Shown: positions 24,409-33,423, numbered from the stretch's first letter. The stretch: DNA of 64,000 nucleotides from an uncultured Collinsella sp. (GCA_900542315.1 UQMV01000005.1:14230-78229), one strand, 5' to 3'. Program-made: numbers and translations. The notes: generated from the letters alone by a model not told the origin.

Positions 24409-25281
24409 GTGAACCGCGATTTCGCCTCATCGCTCATCCAGCTCAACAATACGTTCTATCGCGAGCACTCCGCCTCCTTTTCCGATACGCGCCAGGCCCC
24501 GTGGCCCGGCTGGGTGCGCACCATGGACATTGCGCTCGAACAGCTCGACGTCGCCACGATCGAGCATCCCGTCCGCGTCTTCGATCTTGCCTGCGGCAAT
24601 ATGCGATTCGAAAACTTTGCCGCCGGCGGCGCACTCGCCGCCAAGGGCGTCAACGGCGCAAACCCCTCGGCAGATGCCAGTTGCCCGTTTGAGTTCTATG
24701 GTGTCGACTCGTGTCAAGATTTGGCTATCGATGCACATGGCCACGCCCTGCGCATTCCCAACCTGCGCTTCCAGGAACTCGATGTGCTCGACGCCCTCAT
24801 GAAGCTCAACCCCGCCGAGACACCCGACGTGCTTTTCGACGCCCCGCTCGCCGACATCTCGGTCTGCTTTGGATTTATGCACCACGTGCCGTCGTGCGAG
24901 TACCGCGTGCGCGTGCTCGATGCCCTCGTACGCCAAACGCGCCCGGGCGGCATCATCGCCATTAGCTTTTGGGAGTTTATGAACGACGAACGCATGGCAC
25001 GCAAGGCCGTTCGCGCCGAGGCGCGCGCCGAGCTTACCCCGCCGTTTAAGGGCTATGACTCCGTGCAGTTCGAAGCCGGCGACCATCTGATTGGCTGGCA
25101 AAACGATCGCCACGCCTACCGCTATTGCCACCACTTTGACGACCAGCAGATCACCGACCTGGTGCGCGGCGTGCGCACGTTCTATAAGAGCGGCGAGGTC
25201 CCCGTGCGCGAGCTCGAGCGTTTCCATGCCGACGGTCGCAGCGGCGACCTCAACCGCTATGTGATTCTTAAGCGCCTGTAG
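24409..25281 (+). CDS. SAM-dependent methyltransferase, Trm9/ALKBH8-like
   Basis: A class I methyltransferase of 290 residues. Its N-terminus (NNTFYREHSASFSDTRQ, APWPGW) resembles the Trm9 signature in which a His-Phe-Ser-x-Thr-Arg stretch is followed by Pro-Trp-Pro. The cofactor region reads VRVFDLACGNMRF, then FYGVDSC and ISVCFGFMHHVPS. Eukaryotic Trm9 methylates the cm5U34 made by Elongator; here elp3 lies 2 kb upstream. The start is uncertain: GTG 24409 follows GGAGGGAG by 10 bases, and ATG 24361 is an alternative. The wobble-base role is inference. Confidence 0.75.
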   Translation: MNRDFASSLIQLNNTFYREHSASFSDTRQAPWPGWVRTMDIALEQLDVATIEHPVRVFDLACGNMRFENFAAGGALAAKGVNGANPSADASCPFEFYGVDSCQDLAIDAHGHALRIPNLRFQELDVLDALMKLNPAETPDVLFDAPLADISVCFGFMHHVPSCEYRVRVLDALVRQTRPGGIIAISFWEFMNDERMARKAVRAEARAELTPPFKGYDSVQFEAGDHLIGWQNDRHAYRYCHHFDDQQITDLVRGVRTFYKSGEVPVRELERFHADGRSGDLNRYVILKRL

Positions 25282-25395
25282 CGCTGGGCGTTTTGCCCGA
25301 GCTTGAGCCACCACGCCGGGCAATCTTCGCCCGACGTCACCAAATCTATTGCCAAGGCGCACGCTTGCGCCATCCGTTTATGACCAAGGAGCCGC

Positions 25396-26235
25396 ATGGG
25401 AGCCGTCCACGTTCGCACGCCGAAGAACTTTGTGCTCGAGGAGCGCCTGGAGCGCTACGCCGATGCAATTGAGACGAACCCCGAGGCCTATGCCGGAGAT
25501 TGGCGCGGAGCATGTGCACCAGCTGGCGGCGAACCTTTCGGCCGTCTTCACTTGGATCTGGGCTGTGGCAAGGGAACCTATCTGGTTGAGCGCGCTCGTC
25601 GCGAGCCTGACGCCCTCTTTATCGGTATGGACCAAGAGCCTATCTGCATCGCCTATGCCGCACAGAAGATCTGCGAACAAGGCCTGTCTAACGCACTCGT
25701 CCTACCTCGTGGCGCGGCATCGCTACCGCAACTGTTCGCCGCAGGCGAGCTCGATGCCATCACCATTAACTTTCCCACGCCGCAGCCCAAGGCCAAGTAC
25801 GCCAAAAAGCGGCTCGTCCATGTTGACCATCTGACGTTATACCGCCCGCTCCTTGCTACCAGTGCCGCCGTCACTCTGCGCACCGATAGCAAGCCCCTGC
25901 GCGACTACGCCCTCGGCCAGTTTGCCGCAGCCGGCTACAATACGCTTTGGGTAAGCGACAATGTGCGCCGCGACCATCCCAAGCATCCCGAGACCGAGTA
26001 CGAATGCCGCACACGCGAAATGGGCGCGGTCGTCTATGGCATCTGTGCAACGCCCGATTCCGAGCCCACCCATGAGCAAGTCGAAGCAGGCCGTGCTCAA
26101 GAGCAAAGTCTCGCCTGTTACCTGCCCGACGACCTCGATGAGCTCACCTATGTGCCCCTGGGCATGGAAGAGGCCGTCGAGAACTTTAAAAACCGCGCCC
26201 GAAAAGGCAAAAAGCGTCTGCCGCTGGAGTCCTAG
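25396..26235 (+). CDS. trmB: tRNA (guanine46-N7)-methyltransferase-like protein
   Basis: A protein of 279 residues with a Rossmann methyltransferase core matching TrmB: LHLDLGCGKGTYLVERA near residue 52, FIGMDQEPICIAYAAQK, INFPTPQPKAKYAKKRLVH, and TDSKPLRDYALGQFAAAGY. The central motif in classical TrmB is DPWPKKRH followed by K/R-R-L; here it reads PTPQPKAKYAKKRL, so Asp and Trp are replaced. It may therefore act on another tRNA position or substrate. The C-terminal 50 residues are extra. AAGGAGCCGC precedes the ATG. Confidence 0.8.
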   Translation: MGAVHVRTPKNFVLEERLERYADAIETNPEAYAGDWRGACAPAGGEPFGRLHLDLGCGKGTYLVERARREPDALFIGMDQEPICIAYAAQKICEQGLSNALVLPRGAASLPQLFAAGELDAITINFPTPQPKAKYAKKRLVHVDHLTLYRPLLATSAAVTLRTDSKPLRDYALGQFAAAGYNTLWVSDNVRRDHPKHPETEYECRTREMGAVVYGICATPDSEPTHEQVEAGRAQEQSLACYLPDDLDELTYVPLGMEEAVENFKNRARKGKKRLPLES

Positions 26236-26300
26236 GGGCTTTCGACAGTCGCGACGCCAGTAAACAGACACAAATAGGCGCCGACGGACGGCCCTCAAAC

Positions 26301-26423
26301 CTAAGTGAGTAGTCTTTTTGGCAATAGCCAAGCACAACCCGTATGGCGAAAACTAATACCGCAGGTAGAGCCTTTACACAAAAATCATGTGCTCGCGATA
26401 TCGCAAAAAGTCTACTCACTTAG
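26301..26423. repeat. Long inverted repeat with 83-bp spacer in a 310-bp intergenic gap
   Basis: A 20-bp sequence at 26301-26320 recurs inverted at 26404-26423 with one mismatch (ctaagtgagtagtctttttg). The spacer is AT-richer than the surroundings. This is the only structure in the gap between the trmB-like gene and the Ski2-type helicase gene. It could be a cruciform-forming site, a small non-autonomous mobile element or a regulator target. No target-site duplication is evident. A possible -10 (CATAAT, about 26506) for the helicase gene lies downstream. Confidence 0.6.
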
Positions 26424-26545
26424 TTAACGACTGTCCCAAACAGCTGAGCGGAACGCCCATTTCCTGCATTTTCCCTCGCGCTGACACCCCGCGCCGCCGC
26501 TACGCCATAATGGATGGCGGACAAACGCGAGAGAAAGTTAACCGC

Positions 26546-29224
26546 ATGACGCAAAGCACTACAGATACCACCAGCACCGTCTCCGGCGCCGGAGCCGCCA
26601 GTTCGTTCTCGGGCGGCACGGGTACCGAGGCCGAGTTCGGCTCGCTCGGCGCGCTCTCCCCTACCTGGTGGGAGCCCGAGGACGGCAGCGAGCCCGAACC
26701 GTGGCTCTCGCCTGACCAGGCCTTCGAGCGCTTCTTTGAATGGACGAGCGAGCGCGGCATTGCACTGTGGGACCACCAGGAAGAAGCCCTCATGGACCTA
26801 GCCGCCGGTGACCACGTGATTCTTGGCACGCCCACTGGCTCGGGCAAATCGCTCGTCGCGCTGGGCATGCTCTTTATGGGCATGGCGCAGGGCAAGCGCT
26901 GCTATTACACCGCCCCCATCAAGGCATTGGTGAGTGAGAAGTTCTTCGACCTGGTACAGGTGCTCGGCCGCGATAACGTCGGCATGATCACCGGCGACAC
27001 GCATATCAACACCAAGGCGCCCGTCATCTGCTGCACGGCAGAGATCCTCGCCAACGACGCCCTGCGCGAAGGCGAGGACGCCGACGTGGGCTGCGTCGCC
27101 ATGGATGAATTCCATTACTTTGCCGACCCCGACCGTGGCTGGGCATGGCAGGTGCCGCTGCTCACGCTGCCCCATACGCAATTTATGCTCATGAGCGCCA
27201 CGCTCGGCGATGTTACCGCGATTGCCGCCTCGCTCGAGGAGCACACTGGTGCCGTCTGCGACCTGGTCGTCGATGCCCCACGCCCTGTACCGCTGAGCTA
27301 CGACTACGTCACGACGTCGCTCGAGGGAACCGTAGAGCTCGCGATGCGCCGCGGCGAGGCCCCGCTCTATATCGTGCACTTTAGCCAGGACGCCGCACTT
27401 GCGACGGCGCAGTCGCTCGCCAACTTTGGCATTGCCAGCAAGGAGCAGCGCGAGGCCATTAAGGAAGCCGCCAAGGGAACGAGCTTCTCCACCGCCTTCG
27501 GCAAAATCCTCAAGCGCCTGCTCGGATGCGGCGTTGGCGTGCACCATGCCGGCATGTTGCCGCGCTATCGTCTGCTGGTCGAGCGCTTGGCACAGCAGGG
27601 CCTGTTGCCCGTCATCTGCGGCACCGATACGCTCGGCGTCGGCATCAACGTACCCATCCACACCGTGGTGCTCACCGCGCTCACCAAGTTCGATGGCTAC
27701 AAGATGCGTCGTCTGCGCGCCCGCGAGTTCCATCAGATTGCCGGTCGCGCCGGCCGTTCGGGCTTCGATACCGAGGGCATGGTCATCGCCGAGGCACCGG
27801 AGCACGAGATCGAGAACGCCAAGCTCATGGCCAAGGCGGGCGACGACCCCAAGAAGCTCCGCAAGATTAAAAAGAAGAAGGCCCCCGAGGGCTTTGTCAC
27901 CTGGAACAAGCAGACCTTTGAGCGCCTGATCGAGACGCAGCCCGAGACGCTCAAGCCGCGCCTGCGCATCACACACTCCATGGTGATTAGCGTGGTCGAG
28001 CAGGGCGGCGATGCCCGAGCCCGCGTACACGACCTCATCGAGACGAGCTTGCAAACCCCCGAGGAAAAGGCCAAGCTCGAGGTTCGCGCCGACGAGATCT
28101 TCGCAACGCTCATCGACTCCGGCGTCGTCGTGCGCACCGAGGTGCCGCCCGCACCCGACGCTCCGGCTGACGCCGCGCCGGACATCGACTACGCGCTGAC
28201 GGTCGACCTGCCCGAGGACTTTGCCCTCGATCAGCCGCTCTCACCGTTCTTGCTTGCCGCGTTGGAGCTGCTCGACCCCGAGAGTGAGACCTATACCATG
28301 GATCTGATCTCGATGGTCGAGGCTACGCTCGAGGATCCCAAGCAGGTGCTGCGCGCACAGGAGCGCGCCGCACGCGATCGCGCCATGGCCGAGATGAAGG
28401 CCGACGGCGTCGACTATGAGGAGCGTCTGGAACGCATCCAAGACGTCACGTACGAAAAGCCGCTCGAGGATTTGCTCGACGCCGCCTTTGACAAGTACTG
28501 CCAGGAAGTGCCCTGGGCAAACGACTACCAGCTCTCTCCCAAGAGCGTTCTGCGCGATATGCTGGAAAGCGCGAGCGATTTTAAGGGTTACATTCAAAAG
28601 CTCGGCATCGCCCGCTCCGAGGGCATTCTGCTGCGCTACCTAGCCGAGGCCTACCGTTCCCTCGATCGCACCGTACCCATCGAGAAGCGCGATGAGCGCT
28701 TGCGCGACATTATCTCGTGGCTGGGCTTTGTGGTGCGCTCGGTGGACTCGAGCCTGGTGGACGAGTGGGAGAACGCCGGCAACCCGGCAGCCCTCGACGC
28801 CGCACCGCCGCAGGGCATCGACGAAGTCGTGGCAGACCGCCGTGGCTGCACCCTGCTGGTGCGCAACGCGCTCTTCCGCCGCGTGACCCTTGCCGCCCGC
28901 GAGCATGTTCGCGACCTGGGCGAGCTCGACGACGACTGGGGCATGAGCGAGATCCGCTGGCAAAAAGCACTCGACGCTTACCACGAGCAGCACGAGGAAA
29001 TCCTCACCGACGGAGATGCCCGCAGCGCCGCGATGTTTTCCATCGACGAGTCCGACGAGAAGACCGCGCACGTATGGCACGTGCACCAGATCTTTGCTGA
29101 CGAGGATGGCGACCACGATTTTGGCATCATGGGCGATGTCGATCTGGACGCCACGCAAGACGGTGGCGAGGTCATCTTCAAAAACTACCGCGTCGGCTTT
29201 ATCGAAGACCTGCTCGAGGACTAG
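26546..29224 (+). CDS. Ski2/HelY-type DEAD/DEAH RNA helicase
   Basis: A superfamily 2 helicase of 892 residues. The motifs are LGTPTGSGKS (Walker A, about residue 92), MDEFHYFADPDRGW (DEFH-type box), MLMSATLGDV, HHAGMLPRYR, CGTDTLGVGINVP and HQIAGRAGRSGFDTEG. The C-terminal half corresponds to the DUF3516 region found in actinobacterial helicases. These proteins resemble eukaryotic Ski2/Mtr4 and probably remodel structured RNA. The start ATG 26546 follows GAGAGAAAG; ATG 26510 is an alternative without a good binding site. A strong bidirectional terminator follows. Confidence 0.87.
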   Translation: MTQSTTDTTSTVSGAGAASSFSGGTGTEAEFGSLGALSPTWWEPEDGSEPEPWLSPDQAFERFFEWTSERGIALWDHQEEALMDLAAGDHVILGTPTGSGKSLVALGMLFMGMAQGKRCYYTAPIKALVSEKFFDLVQVLGRDNVGMITGDTHINTKAPVICCTAEILANDALREGEDADVGCVAMDEFHYFADPDRGWAWQVPLLTLPHTQFMLMSATLGDVTAIAASLEEHTGAVCDLVVDAPRPVPLSYDYVTTSLEGTVELAMRRGEAPLYIVHFSQDAALATAQSLANFGIASKEQREAIKEAAKGTSFSTAFGKILKRLLGCGVGVHHAGMLPRYRLLVERLAQQGLLPVICGTDTLGVGINVPIHTVVLTALTKFDGYKMRRLRAREFHQIAGRAGRSGFDTEGMVIAEAPEHEIENAKLMAKAGDDPKKLRKIKKKKAPEGFVTWNKQTFERLIETQPETLKPRLRITHSMVISVVEQGGDARARVHDLIETSLQTPEEKAKLEVRADEIFATLIDSGVVVRTEVPPAPDAPADAAPDIDYALTVDLPEDFALDQPLSPFLLAALELLDPESETYTMDLISMVEATLEDPKQVLRAQERAARDRAMAEMKADGVDYEERLERIQDVTYEKPLEDLLDAAFDKYCQEVPWANDYQLSPKSVLRDMLESASDFKGYIQKLGIARSEGILLRYLAEAYRSLDRTVPIEKRDERLRDIISWLGFVVRSVDSSLVDEWENAGNPAALDAAPPQGIDEVVADRRGCTLLVRNALFRRVTLAAREHVRDLGELDDDWGMSEIRWQKALDAYHEQHEEILTDGDARSAAMFSIDESDEKTAHVWHVHQIFADEDGDHDFGIMGDVDLDATQDGGEVIFKNYRVGFIEDLLED

Positions 29225-29246
29225 CCGCACATACTGGAACAAAACG

Positions 29247-29284
29247 AAGCGGGGCCGCTGGCAATATCGCCAGCGGCCCCGCTT
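29247..29284. terminator. Bidirectional terminator between convergent genes
   Basis: A perfect 16-bp stem (29247-29262 with 29269-29284) with a 6-nt loop has an A-rich left flank and a TTTT run at the right. It serves both the helicase gene and the convergent DUF2130 gene. Confidence 0.9.
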
Positions 29285-29303
29285 TTGCACTATACGCTAT
29301 GCC

Positions 29304-31061
29304 CTACTCGGCATCCTCGACCTCATACGAATCCGCCTCGGCGGGCTCATCGTTTGTCTCTGGCGCAGTCCCGCGCGCCTCGTCAAACGCCGCTTTCATG
29401 GTCTTGTTGCCCCACGTGAGCTTGCGAATGGTAAGATCGTCGGCTTTCTTGTTGGCTAGGCGCAGATTGTTCTCGGAGGACAGCAACGCCTCCTTGGTTT
29501 TCTGCAGATGGCTAATCGTCTTGTCGATCTCATCGATTGCCGTTTGGAACTTGTGGCTCGCAATCTCGTAGTTGCGGCCGAAATCGTTCTTGAACTTCTC
29601 CATCTTGGCTTCGAAGTTCGTAACGTCGATATTCTGCTGTTTGTACTCCGCCAGCTCCTGCTTATAGCGAAGCGAACCCATAGCGGCGTTGCGAAGAAGC
29701 GTAATCATGGGAATGAAAAACTGTGGGCGAATCACGTACATCTTCTCGTAGCGATAGCTCACGTCGACTATCCCTGCGTTATAGAGCTCGCTCTCGGGCT
29801 CGAGCAGCGTGCAGAGCACCGCGTACTCACAGCCTTTCTGGCGACGATCGTGATCGAGTTTCTTAAAGAAGTCCTCGTTTTTATGCTTGGTCGCAGTCTC
29901 GTCGTTCTCGTTTTTCATCTCGAACATAATCGAAATGACCTCGTTGCCGCTTGCGTCGCACTCGCGGAAGATAAAGTCGCCCTTGGTACCCTCGGACGCA
30001 TCGTTATCCTTCTCGAAGTACGCGTTAGGAAATGCCGTCATGCGCAGACGGTTGAACTCGGTCTCGCAGTGCTGCTCGAGCGACTCGCCCACCATCTTGG
30101 TGGACAGGCGGACCTTCATGTCCTTAAGGCGCTCAATCTCTTCATCCTTGTAGCGAATCAGGTCATCGCTCGCACGCTTGGCCTGCGCAAGCTCGAGCTC
30201 GTGTGCCGCCTTGGCCTGCTCCTCGCGAGAATCGCGCACCGCCAACTCGCTCGTCAGCTTGGCACGTGCCTCATCGCGCTCTCGCTCCGCCGCGGCGACC
30301 GCCTCCGACAGGTTCATTTTTGCCATCAGCTCCTGCTCGCGCAGCTGGGCACGCAGACCCTCGGCCTCTTGCTCGGACTGAGCCTTTGCGGCGGAAAACT
30401 TCTCTTGTACCTGCGCGCGGTAGTCAGCAAGCGCGCGCTCGGCCTCGCTGCGAGCGGCATCAAGCTCACGCTGCGACTCTGCCGCGGCGGCGGCAAGCGC
30501 CATCTCCTGGGCCTTGTCCGCCGCGGCAAGCCTAGCCTGCAGCTCGGCAATCTGAGCGTCACGTGCGGACAGGTCGTTTTGCGCGGCGCCACGCGCCACC
30601 GCCTCGGCAAGCTTGGCTTCGTCGTCTTTGCGTCCCAGCTGTGCACGCAGGCTGTCAATCTCACGCTGGAGCTCGGCGTTCTCCTTTTGGGCATCGGCAC
30701 GAGCCTCAATAGCCGCACGCTGACTTGCGCTCTCGCGCTCTGCGGCAGCACCCTCGAGCTTGGCGCGTAGCTCGGCAAGCTCGGCGTCGCGCTTGGCAAC
30801 TTCCTGTGCCAACTCCTGAGCCGCGATATTCTTCTGTTCAGTGAGCTGAGCGCTGCGCTGAGATTCCACCTCCCGTAAGGCGGCAGCCGAGCGCGAGCGT
30901 TCAAGCTCCAGTGCCTGCTCGCCCTCGCGCTGGACGGCCTTCACGCGCTCATCCAGGTCGCGCGAGAACTCCGTATCGCGCACCTGTTTGACGATATCCG
31001 CATAGCCGGACGCATCGACCTTAAAGACTTCGCCGCAATGCGGGCACCTGATCTCGTTCAT
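29304..31061 (-). CDS. DUF2130 coiled-coil protein
   Basis: The 585 residues begin with a zinc-ribbon-like segment (MNEIRCPHCGEVFKVD). A very long Ala/Glu/Arg-rich coiled coil (about 35-330) follows, and then the conserved DUF2130 domain (KMVGESLEQHCETEFNRLR, FPNAYFEKDND, KGDFIFRE, DFFKKLDHDRRQKGCEYAV). The conserved D..E..K-type spacing suggests a nuclease-like fold, but this is not proven. ATG 31061 has GAGGAG upstream. The protein is soluble and its role is unknown. Confidence 0.87.
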   Translation of the reverse strand: MNEIRCPHCGEVFKVDASGYADIVKQVRDTEFSRDLDERVKAVQREGEQALELERSRSAAALREVESQRSAQLTEQKNIAAQELAQEVAKRDAELAELRAKLEGAAAERESASQRAAIEARADAQKENAELQREIDSLRAQLGRKDDEAKLAEAVARGAAQNDLSARDAQIAELQARLAAADKAQEMALAAAAAESQRELDAARSEAERALADYRAQVQEKFSAAKAQSEQEAEGLRAQLREQELMAKMNLSEAVAAAERERDEARAKLTSELAVRDSREEQAKAAHELELAQAKRASDDLIRYKDEEIERLKDMKVRLSTKMVGESLEQHCETEFNRLRMTAFPNAYFEKDNDASEGTKGDFIFRECDASGNEVISIMFEMKNENDETATKHKNEDFFKKLDHDRRQKGCEYAVLCTLLEPESELYNAGIVDVSYRYEKMYVIRPQFFIPMITLLRNAAMGSLRYKQELAEYKQQNIDVTNFEAKMEKFKNDFGRNYEIASHKFQTAIDEIDKTISHLQKTKEALLSSENNLRLANKKADDLTIRKLTWGNKTMKAAFDEARGTAPETNDEPAEADSYEVEDAE

Positions 31062-31119
31062 AGCAGCTCCTCGATGGACGCACATTTCAACTGCCTACAC
31101 TCTACCGCGGCACGCGGAC

Positions 31120-31154
31120 AAAAAAGGCGCCGCCGCCATAATGGCAACGGCGCC
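31120..31154 (-). terminator. Terminator after the YdjC-type deacetylase gene
   Basis: A hairpin with a ggcgccg / cggcgcc base and an inner gccat / atggc stem is followed on the minus strand by TTTTTT. It lies behind the GGGACAGG hairpin, so the deacetylase transcript meets two hairpins in a row. Confidence 0.8.
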
Positions 31155-31156
31155 AG

Positions 31157-31193
31157 AACCACCACAAAGGCGCCTGTCCCCATTGTGGTGGTT
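31157..31193 (-). repeat. GGGACAGG-loop hairpin after the deacetylase stop codon
   Basis: An 11-bp perfect stem (31157-31167 with 31183-31193) encloses a loop that reads TGGGGACAGGCGCCT on the minus strand. It begins 8 bases after the deacetylase stop codon, in the same orientation as that gene. It is nearly identical to the copy interrupted by the IS3 element at 31988-33482. Confidence 0.75.
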
Positions 31194-31201
31194 TGGGAGC
31201 C

Positions 31202-31966
31202 TTAAAGGTCGCGGTAGTCAATCAGATGCAGATCGTCCTGAGCCTCGAGCCACGCCCGCAGCTCGGGGTCGATCAGTGCATCGACTTCCTTGGTGCGATC
31301 GGTCGTAAGCGAACTATTCTCTAGGATAAAGCGATCGAGATAGCCCGGATGGCACACGAAGACGACCGTCTCGCCGTCTGCCATCTCGCGAACCGTCTGC
31401 ATAATCGAGTCCTTAGGCTCGTAGCCCGGCTCCATCGAATGCATCACCATGCGCAGGTCGGTATCTCCGCAGTGCACCACGGCCGTGGGGTCGAAGCTCG
31501 CCTTTTGCTCCTTAAGGCCCAGCTCCTGCGCCACCGCCGAAATCGCTCGATTGAGGTTTTTGCTCATAACGGCGTGGGCCTCAAAGTAATCGGGCTCGCG
31601 ACCCACGATCTCGACAAAGTGATCGTGCTGCGCACGAATTTCAATGCATGCCTCGTCGAAGTCAATCAGTTCCTCGCCACGCTTAAAGCGCTCGCGGAAG
31701 GTACGGCTGCTATGGAACTCACCGTTTTCATCGAGCAGGCTTGGAATGAGTGCCGGATCGGCACACGGCTTGCCCAGGCACACGTTGGTATGCTGGCCCA
31801 CCGCAATGTCAGCATCCGCCACGAGTGACCAGCCATGTTCGGCCTCGGGCATATTAGGCATAAGGCCCACCGAGCGCACCAGTCCCTCATTGACGCTACG
31901 GGCGATCCCTAAGTTAACGGCATACGAATAACCGATATCATCGGCACGAATAAGCAGTTGCTTCAT
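31202..31966 (-). CDS. YdjC/ChbG-family carbohydrate deacetylase
   Basis: A protein of 254 residues matching the YdjC family: LLIRADDIGYSYAVN at the start (metal-binding Asp pair), GQHTNVCLGKP (His ligand), PDYFEAHAVMSKN and VFVCHPGYLDR near the end. Family members remove acetyl groups from chito-oligosaccharides or related sugars with a metal cofactor. GGAGTCCTT precedes the ATG. The gene lies between two copies of the GGGACAGG hairpin repeat, the upstream one split by an IS element. No sugar transport gene is adjacent. Confidence 0.85.
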   Translation of the reverse strand: MKQLLIRADDIGYSYAVNLGIARSVNEGLVRSVGLMPNMPEAEHGWSLVADADIAVGQHTNVCLGKPCADPALIPSLLDENGEFHSSRTFRERFKRGEELIDFDEACIEIRAQHDHFVEIVGREPDYFEAHAVMSKNLNRAISAVAQELGLKEQKASFDPTAVVHCGDTDLRMVMHSMEPGYEPKDSIMQTVREMADGETVVFVCHPGYLDRFILENSSLTTDRTKEVDALIDPELRAWLEAQDDLHLIDYRDL

Positions 31967-32053
31967 AAGGACTCCAATCTATGGAAAAACCACCACAAAG
32001 GTGCCTGTGAACTGCCTCCCATTTCTTGGACATCGAGAAATGGGAGGTTTTCC

Positions 32054-32551
32054 ATGAGTATAGACCTCAGGGCGAAGCACGACCTGGAGTCCAGGAGGCG
32101 GGCCGTCGAGCTCTTCGACGCCGGCGTCGGCTGCAAGCCGGCGGCCGAGGCCCTGTCCGTCCCCCGCGAGACCGTGAGAGAATGGCAGTGGGTATACCGG
32201 GCGTTCGGAAGCGAGGCGCTGCTGTCCATGGGCGGGAAACAATCCAGGTACACATTCGAGCAGAGGGTCGCCGCTGCGTCGGCCGTGGTCGACGGCGGGA
32301 TGGCGAAGACCGACGCCATGGCCGAGTTCGGGATCAGGTCGAAGTCCCCGCTGGAGCGCTGGTGCAGGCTCTACCGCGAGGGCGGCGCCGAGGCGCTGCG
32401 GCCCGGCCCGAAGGGCAGGCCGAGGGGGTCGAGGTCGAAGCCCCGGGCCCGCACCCGCGAGCAGGAGCTCGAGGAGCGCTGCCGCAGGCTCGAGGCCGAG
32501 GTCGCCTACCTAAAAAAATTGCGCGCCCTGGTCGAGCGGGACGGGCTCTGA
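32054..32551 (+). CDS. IS3-family transposase OrfA
   Basis: The protein of 165 residues is the DNA-binding part of the transposase. It has two helix-turn-helix regions (RRRAVELFDAGVGCKPAAEA and AAASAVVDGGMAKTDAMAEF) and a C-terminal leucine-zipper-like segment (QELEERCRRLEAEVAYLKKL). GGGAGG lies before ATG 32054. The A7 run near its 3' end lets some ribosomes slip back one base into orfB, giving the full transposase. Confidence 0.92.
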   Translation: MSIDLRAKHDLESRRRAVELFDAGVGCKPAAEALSVPRETVREWQWVYRAFGSEALLSMGGKQSRYTFEQRVAAASAVVDGGMAKTDAMAEFGIRSKSPLERWCRLYREGGAEALRPGPKGRPRGSRSKPRARTREQELEERCRRLEAEVAYLKKLRALVERDGL

Positions 32552-33423
32552 CCAGGGCGGCGGCCGAGGCGGTGAGGACTCTGAGCGCGGAGGGGCACTC
32601 GCTTCGCCACCTGCTGGAGTGCTCGGGGCTCAAGAGGTCGACCTACTACTACGCGCTGGCGCACCCGCGGAGGCCGACCAGGCCCGAGCTGCGCGGCGCC
32701 GCGGCCGAGATATTCTCGCGCACCGCCAACGGCTGCGGGCACCGGCAGGTGGCCATGTGCCTGCGCGCCGAGCTGGGCGCGGTCGTGGCCGACAAGACCG
32801 TGCTCAAGATGATGCGCGAGATGGGCATCCGGTGCGGGATACGCCGCCGCGGCTCCCGCCGCCGGTACAGCTCGTACCGGGGCGAGGTCGGGCGGACCTT
32901 CGAGAACGTCATCGCCCGCGACTTCGGCGCCGAGGGGCCGTGGCAGAAGCTCGGCACCGACGTCACCGAGTTCAAGGTGGCCGGCGCCAAGGCCTACTGG
33001 GCCCCGGTGCTCGACTTCTGCACGAAGGAGATCGTCGCGAGCGACATATCGACCTCGCCGGACCTCGCCCAGCAGCATAGGATGCTCGACCGGCTCCTCG
33101 AGGCCCTTCCCGGCGGGGCGGCCCCGACCATGCACTCGGACATGGGCTGGCAGTACCAGCACGAGTCCTACACCTCCAGGCTGGAGGAGGCCGGCATCAC
33201 CCAGAGCATGTCGCGCAAGGGGAACTGCATCGACAACGCCGCCACCGAGCAGCTCTTCGGCCACGTGAAGGACGAGTTCTACCGCGGCAGGGAGTGGGGC
33301 AGCTTCGAGGACTTCAAGCGCGACCTGGAGGAGTGCATAGCCCATTGGAACACGCGGCGCAGGCAGGTAAGATTGAAGGGCCTGACGCCGGAGGAGTTCC
33401 GGAACCGGGCCCTTGCGGCGTAG
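32518..33423 (+). CDS. IS3-family transposase OrfB (made by -1 frameshift)
   Basis: This frame is entered at the A7 slippery run and contains the integrase core. The catalytic triad is visible: Asp in LGTDVTEFK, Asp in MHSDMGWQYQH, and Glu in NAATEQLFGHVKDEFY. An N-terminal HTH-like region (GHSLRHLLECSGLKRSTYYY) precedes it. No good independent start codon or binding site is seen, so the fused OrfAB is the likely product. The open frame extending further upstream is a shadow of orfA. Confidence 0.9.
   Translation: MARPGRAGRALTRAAAEAVRTLSAEGHSLRHLLECSGLKRSTYYYALAHPRRPTRPELRGAAAEIFSRTANGCGHRQVAMCLRAELGAVVADKTVLKMMREMGIRCGIRRRGSRRRYSSYRGEVGRTFENVIARDFGAEGPWQKLGTDVTEFKVAGAKAYWAPVLDFCTKEIVASDISTSPDLAQQHRMLDRLLEALPGGAAPTMHSDMGWQYQHESYTSRLEEAGITQSMSRKGNCIDNAATEQLFGHVKDEFYRGREWGSFEDFKRDLEECIAHWNTRRRQVRLKGLTPEEFRNRALAA

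Noticed and set aside
32026..32517. Long open frame upstream of orfB in the same reading frame
   Set aside because: It is the out-of-frame shadow of orfA in a GC-rich gene; orfB is reached by frameshift at the A7 run.
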